A model generated the notes under the pieces. The model did not search any database. It was given only the letters and a program-made list of their open reading frames with translations, and was not told where the DNA came from. From Vanessa cardui (Eukaryota > Arthropoda > Insecta > Lepidoptera > Nymphalidae), in assembly GCF_905220365.1 (NCBI RefSeq), contig NC_061152.1:4515001-4579000 (forward strand): 64,000 nt of DNA, written 5' to 3'. Of the stretch, positions 1-12,100 are shown in pieces. The first letter of the stretch is position 1, and every line of letters begins with the position of its first letter. A program made the translations under genes and the position numbers.

Positions 1-110
1 GGTTTTAAAATGACATTTTTTTTGAATTCCAAATTCAAAATTTCGAAAATCGAATCTTGAATCGTCCTCATCGTTTACCGATTTCGATATTGCTCCAGCG
101 ATGTATAGCT

Positions 111-176
111 TCAGTTAGCCGATGTTTCCTTCCTGCCGGTGAACGAGACGATCGATCGTATGCCTTTAACTGATGT
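111..176 (-). CDS. RGS7: RGS7 exon 16 (stop codon)
   Basis: Residues 541-561, [21 protein letters not shown], then TGA at 113-111. Acceptor ctttcag. No AATAAA is seen in the remaining 110 bases, so the 3' UTR probably runs off the window. Confidence 0.85.
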   Translation of the reverse strand, partial: TSVKGIRSIVSFTGRKETSAN

Positions 177-3100
177 CTGAAAGAGAAAGAAAATAATCAA
201 ATATTGGTCATCTATTAAAAAAAAATCCGCCATATTGTTTTTTTAGCCAACTTGACAGAAAATTAACACCCAGTAACCGTTCCGTATTGTCGGATGACAA
301 TTTGAACGGTGAGCCAGTGGAACTACATGCACAAGATATATATAACACATTAGTACCCAAAGTCACTCGTGTTTTGCTAGTTTGGTTGTCACGTGTCAAG
401 CAAAAAAGTACCCTATGTCCTTCCTTGAAGGTCAAGTTTGCTTCATAGTTAAAGTAAAGTAAAAGTAACAGCCTGTAAATTTCCCACTGCTGGGATAAGG
501 CCTCCTCTTCCATTAAGGAGAGGGCTTGGAACATATTCCACCACGCTGTTCCAATGCGGGTTGGTGGAATGCACATGTGGCAGAATTTCGATGAAATTAT
601 ACACACGCAGGTTTCCTCACGATATTTTCCTTCACCGCCGAGCACGAGATGAATTATAAACACAAATTGAGCACATATATATATAGTGGTGCTTGCCTGG
701 GCTTGAACCCGAAATCATCGGTTAAGATGCACCATGAGTTATAACCACTGGGCCATCTCAGCCATTTGCTTCATACCAAATTTCATCAAATTCGGTTCAG
801 CGGTTTGGTAGTGAAAGAGCGACAGACAAATGGACAGACAAGAGTTACTTTCACATTTATAATATTAATATAGATACCATTTTAAACAAAAATTTCATGT
901 TTAAAACTTCTATGTAAAATTTCTCAGTGCAATAAAGAGTATTATAGATTGCAACCGTGCCATTAAAAGATTCTTAATTAAAACGGTTACTTTTATTATT
1001 ACAATTGTCTAATACGGGATATTTACCATGCTTTTTATTTTCAACAGACTTTAAAAAGGAGGAGGTTATCAATTCGTCTGTATTTTTTTTTATGTTTGTT
1101 ACCTCATAACTTTTTACTGGGTGGACCGATTTCGATATTTTTTTTTTGTTTGAAAGCTAGTGCTTCCCGTGTGGTCACATTTTAATTTAGTCCAGTTCTG
1201 ATGATGGTATCCATATGAAAACGATATAAGTCTTAAATTTGCATTATGTATGTGCGCGATAAATAGGTGAATAACTGAAAATCACATTAACCAATTTTGA
1301 TGATTCTTTTTTTATTAGAAAGGGTTTTATACTTCAAGGGTAGTTTGGTGAAAGTTTGGTAAGGTTCTGAGCATAGGATCCATTACAAAGTAACGGAACG
1401 GAAGGGAACGGAACAATTCTGAGGAGCACGTTAGCGATACTCGGCCGAATCTTTTATTTATAGGTGCTTAGATATTTGAGTCACTTTTCGTAACGTAGTT
1501 ATGTTCATGTAATTATCATAGTCGAATATTATAATCAACTAGCTACCCACCCCGGCTTCGCACGGATGCAATACTGATACTAAATATACTACAGAATTTG
1601 TTTATTTACGAAATCACATTGATAAATGGATGAATAACTCAAAATTGTGGCAAACAATTTTGATAATTCTTTTTTTTATTAGTTGATGGAGCTCTGTCTA
1701 GATAATTATTACATATATAAAGATAAATAACTCTAGGTCATTTTTAAATATATATAACGTACCTTCTTCTTGGAGCCATTCAAGTAATCCTTGTACATCT
1801 CCGACCTGAGGTATCTGGAGTAGCTATCTGACTTCATGAGGTGATACACGTGAGCCTGAAATCAACACAAATAATTGCTTAACATTTTTATTTTTATTTA
1901 ATCGAAAAATTTAATGTTATACTAATCCTTATAATATAATACTCATAAATATAAGCATCTAGGTATAGTACGACACAACCGATCACTGCCGATTCACACA
2001 ACCAACAGAAACAGCTCCCTATCGCGCCACTCGACGCTATTCGTCGCTATAGATTCCCGCGTCAGTTCGACCCGAGACAGCGAGTGCGTGTAAATTGACG
2101 CGTCAAATTGACGAATATATTAGGTCATGTGATATTACAAGTTATTACGTTTGTGCAAAGATCATATTCGCATGAGAAGTAAATATTGATAATGCGGGAT
2201 AGCGTACTCAATTCGGATGTGATCGGTTTTGCGAATTTTGCCGATGCGACATCCAAGTTGTGTCGTACTATACGTACCACACAATTGTCAGATATTTTAC
2301 GACCAAACAGCAGTAATACTGAGTATTGTTGTTTCGGTTTCAAAAATGAAGTAGTTTAACTACAGGCTCAAGGGACATAACATTTTAACTCCCAAGGTTA
2401 GTAGCACACTAGTATTACGTCAATATTTATTACAGAACCATTGTCTATGCTAATGCTGGTGACCACCTACCACCTGGTGGCAATCAACTGTGTCTATGAG
2501 TTAAGACGACCACCTACTATCGGTCGGACGGCAAACTCAAACGCGTATCGTACAAACATCTCTCACCTGCGCCTGATCGAAGCAGTATCTATCAGCTGTG
2601 CCTGACTCCACTTTCGTCCTTGTCAATTCTCTGCAACGAATATTTTAAGTTTAATTACTTATGACGTCATAGGGTTGACAGAAACTAATCTGACATCTCT
2701 GAATCGTCATTGGTGGATAAACGATGACGTGATAGGCAATCGAAGGCCATTCCGTATATAAACAGATCTGTGTCTGACAATCGAACAGCTTTCGTATAAA
2801 GAAAACATTCTGAACGTTGATTGGTCGGTGGCAGATGATGACGTGATGATCGACCTATGAGCATCCCGTATTTAAAGTTAAAATTATCTATATCAGACAA
2901 TCAAAGAGCTTCTAATAAAACCATTCTGAACGCCATTGGTCGGTGACAGCTGATGACGTGATAATCGACCAATGAGCGTTCTATATTCAAAATTAACTGT
3001 ATCAGACAATAAAAGAGCTTCTAATAAAACCATTCTGAACGCCATTGGTCGGTGACAGCTGATGACGTGATAATCGACCAATGAGCATTCTATATTTAAA

Positions 3101-6100
3101 AATATCTGTATCAGACAATCTAAGCTTCAAATAAAACCATTCTGAACGCCATTGGTCGGTGACAGCTGATGACGTGATAATCGACCAATGAGCATTCTAT
3201 ATTTAAAAATATCTGTATCAGACAATCTAAGCTTCAAATAAAACCATTCTGAACGCCATTGGTCGGTGACAGCTGATGACGTGATAATCGACCAATGAGC
3301 ATTCTATATTCAAAATTATCTGTATCAGACAATAAAAGAGCTTCTAATAAAACCATTCTGAACGCCATTGGTCGGTGACAGCTGATGACGTGATAAACAA
3401 CCAATGAGCATTGCGTATTTAAACAGACCTGTGTGTGACAATCAAAGAGCTATGGTTTTGTTTTATGAAACTATTCTGAACGCTCATTAGTCGGTAACAG
3501 CTGATGACGTGATAATCGACCAATGAGCATTCAGTATTTAAAATATCTGTATCAGACAATCTAAGCTTCAAATAAAACCATTCTGAACGCTCATTGGTCG
3601 GTGACAGATGATGACGTGATAATCGACCAATGAGCATTCTATATTCAAAATTATCTGTGTCTGACAATCTAAGCTTCAAATAAAACCATTCTATACGCTC
3701 ATTGGTCGGTGACAGCTGATGACGTGATAATCGACCAATGAGCGATCAGTATTTAGTATGGAACCTGCTAGCAGCGTCGATGTTGACAGGAGACGGCGCG
3801 TCCGCCGCGAAGAATTCCTTCCATATCTCCTTGGCCCGGGACGACACTCTCCGTATCGGCAGCGCTTTCAGTTCTTGGACCGCCAGCCAGAATCTGGAGA
3901 CAACACAATTGGCTATAGGGATCAGCTACCTCGAGGGAAGGCAGTTGTCGTCAAGCTGGTCTGAATTGACAAATCATTCAGATGAAACTCGAAAGAGTTT
4001 ACCCTTAAACTATGCCAGATTCTTATCTGACTGATAATAATAATAATAATAAATAACTTTATTGCACACATAATAAAATCAAAGAAAATCACACAGATAC
4101 AGCAAGAAGCAAACTTAACACTAACAAACAAAGCGTGCAAAGGGCGGTCTTATCACTGAACAGTGATCTCTACCAGACGACCCTAAAGAAAGAAGACTGA
4201 TTTTTAAAATCTACCTTATACATATTATGTAGTAAACATTAAGGGGCCTAGTAAAAGTTGTTTTTTTTCATCATATTTAATTATCGAAAAAGCCACTTGG
4301 ACAATATGGCGCTGCAATGCGATCGGTGACGTCACTTGCCTGTATTGTAATCTGTGTACATATAATCCACACACTGTAGGCAACGAGTTTAACAAGCAAG
4401 TGACGTCATCATAAACCCGATCAATCATGAGACAAACAAAAATAAATAGATATTGAACAACATCACATACATTACTCTGATCCCAATGTAAGTAGCTAAC
4501 GCACTTGTGTTATGGAAAATCAGAAGTAACGACGGCACCACAAACACCCAGACCCGAGACAACATAGAAAACTAATGATAATCTACATCGACTCGCCCAG
4601 ACGAACCCGGGACCTCAGAGTGGCGTACCCATGAAAACCTGTGTACACACCACTCGACCACGGAGGTCGTCGTAATATACTCACTTAAGATTCTCCCCAC
4701 TGAACTCCTTGCTGAGAAACTTGGCGAAATGCTCCCTACCCGGGGGGTCACGGAGCAGTTCCCGGAGACCGAAAGACCAGCGCCGGACACGACGTAACGG
4801 CAACGGCTCCTTACTGAAGAATACGTAAGTAAAGTAAAGTAAAGTAACAGCCTGTAAATTTCCCACTGCCTCCTCTTCCATTAAGGAGAGGGTTTGGAAC
4901 ATATTCCGCCACGCTGTTCCAATGCGGGTTGGTGGAATACACATGTGGTAGAATTTCTATGAAATAAGACACATGCAGGTTTTCCTTCACCGCCGAGCAT
5001 GAGATGAATTATAAACACAATTAAGCACCTATATATAGTGTTGCTTGCCTGGGTTTGAACCCGCAATCATCGGTTAAGATGCACGCGTTCTAACCACTGG
5101 GCCATCTCAGCTCGATTTATTAATTTACTTTTATTTATAAAATAAAGGCAGACTGTTATATAAGTTATATTACATGTCTTGGCCTGTAGTTACACTGGCT
5201 CACTCATTAGTCACTCATGGCTCACTCACACTGACTTATGAGCTGTTAGCACTATTTAGAGCTGTTGGGTTCTAGCTTTAACATAGAGCCAGTGTAACTA
5301 CCGGCTTCAATGTGTAACGCCATCGGCAGTTTTGACCATCAGAAGGACCATTTGTCTATCTAACCCTTTACCATAAAAGAATGCCTCACCACTGTTTCTC
5401 CTGGTCCCAGAGCTCAGTCGTGTCGCTTATCCAGGGGTTCGGCCATTCGGGGGGCGTTAGGAAGGCGTCATATTCGGCATACTGCTCGCAGTATGATATA
5501 AACCTGGAATATGATAATCAAGATTAGAATATACGCAGCTGATTCTGAATGTAGATTCTACTTTGAACCGGCAATGTATTATAACTACTGAGAGTTACAA
5601 AAGTCACTTAAATACAATAGGCTATTTGACAATGCGAAAAATAAATCGTGAATTATTGTAATCAGTGTATATTATAAGTTTAACAATGGTTATTTACGAA
5701 CGAAACTTGAAAATAATACTTAATGTATTCAAAAATGGATAAATAAAAATGCCTTTTTTCAAACGTTTGTCACGTGACACAAAACGCTTCTGATAGGCCG
5801 GGCTTATGATGAAGTCACTTTGTTGTAAACCTTGCTTTTCTACTATATGTACCACAGATTAAAATACAGAAACGTGACGTCACCGACCCTATTGCAGCGC
5901 CATATTGTCCAAGTAGTGTTTTCGCGCGTTATTTAAATATGGAATTTTTAATATGATATTTTTCGGCAAATATGTACTAGAAATAAAAAACACAACTGTT
6001 ACTGGGTTCCTTAACCTCTACTAAACAACATAAAATGGATTTTAAAAACCAGTCAAATAGCCTATTGAATTTCTTACTGAAAATCTAATATTATAAATTC

Positions 6101-9100
6101 GAAACAGTCTGTTTGTTACGATTTCACCACTAAACTACACACAGCACATCTCTAGCTCGGCGATGAAGGAAAACATCGTGAGGAAACCTACATTTGCCTA
6201 ATTTCATTCGCCAATCCGCATCAAACCGAGCGAGCCCATCAGTGGGAAATTTACAGACTGTTACTACATTACTACAATAAGCCCAGCAGTGGGACTCGTT
6301 ACTCACATCTCTGCCACTTTGCTGACTCGTACATTTCTCCTCTCCATGCGAGCCTTCAATACTGAGAGCTGTCTCTTCGCCGCCTCTATTTGTTGCTCTA
6401 TGGTCTTTTCGACCTCTATTATCTCTGGTTGAGTTTGGGAGGTCTCGCCTGTAATTATTAATTATTAATAAATTATCATGATATACTTATATGACTACTA
6501 ACTCTAATCTATATCATGACACAGTATAAAACAAAGTCGCTTACCGCTGTCTCTATGTATGCTTAGATCTTTAATACGCAACGGATTTTGATGCGTTTTT
6601 TCTTAATAGGTTTTTGTATATAACACATGGACAATATAGTAGAGAAACACTAATTTAGATAATGGCTACTATATTTTGTAAGTTAGTAAGAGTTAATGCC
6701 TGATGACTTCCAAGCAGTATATATTAATTTAAATAATTGTATTGTTGAAAAAGAGTAACTACTGAGTTTCTTGCCGGTTCTTCTCGGTAGAATATACTTT
6801 CCGAACCGGTGGTAGCTTCACTTAATTGTAAAATGACGATTCAAAAGTACTTGTAAAAGCATACTTGAATAAAGTTTATTTTGATTTGATTTGATTTGAA
6901 GATATATACATACAAATACCATCTCGTTCTTATATCTCTTTTCTCTTTTCAACTCACCGTTCTCCTTGATAGAACTATCATTAGTCTTCTCGATATTCTT
7001 CTGTATCGCTTCTTCGCTTTCTTGAGCATTCGTTATTGTCACGATCGGATTATTCTGAAACAAGAGAAATATTCAAATACTTCTAACCGAAGTTGCGTCA
7101 TATTTACTTGGTGGTAGGGCTTAGTGCACGCTTGTCTGGGTAGGTACCACCCACTCATCAGTTATTCTACCGCCAAATAACAGTACTCAGTATTGTTGTG
7201 TTCCGGTTTGAAGGGTGAGTGAGCCAATGTAACTACAGGCACAAGGGACATAACATCTTAGTTCCCAAAGTTGGTGGCGCATTGACGATGTAGGGAATAG
7301 TTAATATTTCTTACAGCGTCATTGTCTATGGGTGATGGTGACCACTTACCATCAGGTGGCCCATCTGCTCGTCCACCAACCTATACCATAAAAAAATATA
7401 TTGTGACGTCATAGAAAACGGGGTTACCATTGATTGTCAAACATTTACACCTATAAAGATATATAACTTTGAATGTTACCTACATCAAATATTAATTTTA
7501 AGTGTTTAGTTAGTCAATGGTGTGACTTTTACAATAAATAAATAAATAAATAAAATGTATACGTCATCGAAGAACATTATAAGCTGGTAATACTAATAAA
7601 ATTATTACTAATAAAACCGACAAAAAATTCGCAGTATTTGTACTTCAATTAAACCTACTCCCCCCTTAAACGCATTCCCGGGTGGTAAGTCCCGGTAACT
7701 ATACATGGACGGGGCATCCAATACAAATACGACTCCAATAACACTATATTGCATCGAACGCAACAAGAATCATTAATACTTGTTCAACCACAATTCAAAA
7801 AACAGCCTGTAAATTTCCCACTGCTGGGCTAAGGCCTCCTCTGCCTTTGAAGAGAAGGTTTGGAACATATTCGACTACGAATACGGAACACACATGTGGC
7901 AGAATCTCTATGAAGTTAGACACATGAAGGTTTCCTCACGATGTTTTCCTTCATGAGATGAATTATAAACACAAACTAATCCCATGAATATTCAGCGTTG
8001 CTTGCCTGGGTTTGAACCCACAATCATTAAGTAAGATGCACGCGTTCTAACAAGACAACATAGAAAACTAATGATAATCTACACCGACTCATGAAAACCG
8101 GTGTACACACAATCATTGTTGTGTCATACTTTTAAATTAGAGTGAGCCAGTGTACAGACAGAAGCAACATAACACATCAACGCTCCATTTGCCAGTCTAC
8201 CTGCCTATTGTAATACATACCTTTAAATTGTGCTGCAATATCAATTCCTGGCACTGACGCAGTCTCTTCGCCTTAATAGCGTTGATCCTGGAGAGTTTCT
8301 TGGGATCCATCTCAGTTGTGTTCACACAGCCCGGCTTAAATATTACAAGTGTATTATGTGAATAATATAGCCTTTTTATAACAATTAACTTTGTGTCCTT
8401 TTTATAAGAATTTATTTGGTAGCCTTTTTAATTTAATTTAGTGGTTGATTTTATTAAAGTTATTAACTGGGTGACCTTTTTTAGATGTATTTATTAGGTG
8501 ACCTTTTTAAAACAGTATATGTATTTGGTTGATCTATTTGAAATTTCTTTGTATTACTAGGTGACTTATTTATTATTTTTTATAAAGATGATTTTTTAAA
8601 TAAACCTAGGTATAACGGATTTTAATCGCGTATATTAATTATTTTTATCATCCCAACGTTTCGAGCACTTTACAGCGTTCGTGGTCACGGGTAGAAGATG
8701 AATTTTTATTTTTTATAAAAATGAACTTGATATCCTTTTTATAAAAATTTAAATTTTTTCAAGGAAATATTTAAAGAAATTTCCAAGGAATACTTGTTAG
8801 AAAAATACAATTGTCGATTTTTTTAAGAACAATAAATTAAGTCATTATAAAATAATGACTTAATTTATTTAATTATAAAATAAATAAATTAAGTAAATAA
8901 ATTAAGTCATTATAAAATAATGACTTAATTTATTTACTTATATAACTTACTTATTTAACAATTAACTTGATGACCTTTCTAGAATATTTTACGGGATGAC
9001 CTTTTCAAATCCATTTACTAGGTTAAATAACTACCATACATTTTACCAAACCCCTAGAAATCTACAAATACATATATATCATAAACTATTAGACAAAACA

Positions 9101-12100
9101 TAAAATTCAAAGTACACTCACCATTGGACGATGGACATCCCAAAACGCCCTCTCCTGGCTGTCTAGGACTTTCCTCTCCAATTTATCTCGTTTCTTATCC
9201 ACCTGTACACACACATACAAACATATATACTTTACTAGCTGTCGCTTGCGGCTGTCATGTGTTTTTTTTTTAATTTTGAGTAATTTATTATTATTTATTA
9301 CATACAACAACAACAACAGCCTGTAAATTCCCACTGCTGGGCTAAAGGCCTCCTCTCCCTTTGAGGAGAAGGTTTGAAACATATTCCACCACGCTGTTCC
9401 AATGCGGGTTGGTGGAATGCATGTGGCAGAATTACTATGAAATTTGTCACATGCAGGTTTCCTCACGATGTTTTCCTTCACCGCTGAGCACGAGATGAAT
9501 TATAAAGACAAATTAAGCACATGAAACAGCGGTGCTTGCCTGGGTTTGAACCCGCAATCATCGGTTAAGATGCACGCGTTCTAACCACTGGGCCATCTCG
9601 ATTCTTCTGTCATCATTTTCCGCGAACTTTGATTCTTTGGTCAAAAATAAGCAACAGTTACACACTTCGCACTACATTTTTTTGTGATTAAATAGACTAT
9701 ACCAAAATATTATGTTCCTAGTATCAATAAAATATTTTGACGTGACAACGTCTTATAAATTGGTTTGCCGGGTGACACTTCAAGAAACTGCGTTACGCTC
9801 CGCTCACGTTATGCGCTCACAACGAGAGCGAGTGAGAGGCACGCGTCCCTTCCACTCGGGCATGGTTAGCCCGCCTAAGAGCGAGAGAGACAGACATACA
9901 TCCTACTATACAAATGAATATTCACATTAAAATTATTTTACCACTCAAAGTCGTTGTCACTTAAAACTTTCGCCCGTATACCGACTTTACAGGCAACCAA
10001 TTTTTTTACTATTAATAAATGTGTCTTATTTAATCTTAACGGAACCAGATTGGGTTTAAAAGTACTCAGTGGGTCACGAAGGGGCTGTGGGAAAATTACC
10101 GGGCGATGTTAGAACAAACTTTGGGAAACACTGCCGTAGGACATTATAATGTGGAAGTAACTGAAATATACCAACTGACACCGTCAACTATATCTCACCT
10201 TACTCTGGGCTTCCGCCTGCATGAATATGAATTCCCATTTTCTACTGAACATCTTCTGCAACCTTGCGAGTGATTCCGCCTCGTAATCAGCCAGCTCCAG
10301 GCGTGCTTTGTTCTGCATCGTACGCTTGCAGAGGTACACCGCTGGAAAGTGTAATAATATTATATATTTGATAAGAATATATATGTCACCGAGTCGAGAT
10401 GGCCGCGTGGTTAGAACGCGTGCATCTTAACCGATGATTGCGGGTTCAAACCCAAGCAAGCACCTCTATTTCATGTGCTTAATTTGTGTTTATAATTCAT
10501 CTCGTGCTCAGCGGTGACGGAAAACATCGTGAGGAAACCTACATAAAATACAATGTATCTATATATATATACAGAATCCAACGCTTTTCCGAATAGTTTT
10601 AGTATAAAATATTGTTATATAATAGCAGTTTCACTATATTTAAATTCAATCTATTGATTATGATAATTAAATTAATTCTATCTATAAACTTTAGCCATAT
10701 TTGAGATTAACAAACACAAAAACAAAATAAAAGTTTATTTTTGTTTTTAAGCAACTAACCGTATTATTTAATTGAGACAAATCAAATCAATTTAATTCAA
10801 GTAAACTTCACAAGTCAAAGTCAAACTCCAATGGAGAATAATACTCGCACCTGATTGGTCGATTCGTGCCAATCATGACAATCCTTTAAAATATTCGACC
10901 TATGGCTTTCACGCGTTTAACCAATGAGAGCACAAGGGATATATCCTTTGGGAGCTCGTTCCGTGGAATGGGAAATAGATTCGTATCAACTTTCCACAAC
11001 ACAAGTGCTTTGGCTACTTACATTGGTATCAGTAATGTTTTTTTTATGGTATAGGTTGGCGGACGAGCATATGGGCCACCTGATGGTAAGTGATCACCAT
11101 CACCCATAGACAATGACGCTGTAAGAAGTATTAACTATTCCTTACACCGTCAATGTGCCACCAACCTTGGGAACTAAGATGTTATGTCCCTTGTGCCTGT
11201 AGTTACACTGGCTCACTCACCCTTCAAACCAGAATACAACAATATTGAGTACTGTTATTTGGCGGTAGAATAATGTATGTGATGTTGTCCAATATTTATA
11301 TTTATTCATATTTATTTATTTATAACTGTGACTCACCATAGTCCGTATTCTCAGGCTCCCACTGATTCGACGGCCAAAAGTATGGTGTCTGAAATCTATG
11401 GAAGAATCATCATCATTACACAGTATAAAATAAAAATTTTAACAAAAAGAAAAACCGACTTCAAACAAAACAATATTTTTAAGCGACTCCAAAAAAAGGA
11501 ATGTTCTCAATAGGCTATTTGACAATGCGAAAAATAAATCGTGAATTATTGTAATCAGTGTAGATTATGAGTTTAAAAATGGTTATTTACGAACGAAACT
11601 TGAAAATAATACTTAATTTATTCAAAAATCAATAAATAAAAATGCATTTTTTCAAACGTTTGTCACGTGACACAAAACGCTTCTGATTGACCGGGCTTAT
11701 TATGAAGTCACTTTCTTGTAAACCTTGCTTTTCTACTATATGTACCACAGATTAAAATACAGCAAAGTGACGTCACCGACCCCATTGCAGCGCCATATTG
11801 TCCAAGTAGCGTTTTCGCGCGTTATTTAAATATGGAATTTTTAAATTGATAGTTTTCGGCAGATATGTACTAGAAATAAAAAAAAACAACTTTAACTGGG
11901 TCCCTTAACCTCTACTAAATAATATAAAATGGATTTTTAAAACGTCAATTAGCCAATTCGACTGGTATACATTTTTTTAATGTTTGTTCGCCGATTACTT
12001 CGCCATTTATGAACCGATTTTGATGATTTTTTTTTTGTTATAAAGAAGATACTCTTGGAATGGTACCATGATGAGGATATCAGTCTGATGATGTGATCCT

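Noticed and set aside
2685..3679. Several short minus-strand ORFs with similar proteins
   Set aside because: They are translations of the ~108-bp satellite in intron 13, not genes.
3738..4034. Plus-strand ORF of 98 codons
   Set aside because: It is the antisense shadow of RGS7 exon 13.
5200..5300. gttacactggctc ... gagccagtgtaac fold-back as a MITE
   Set aside because: Arms are short and match SINE-C internal sequence; probably two facing SINE-C scraps.
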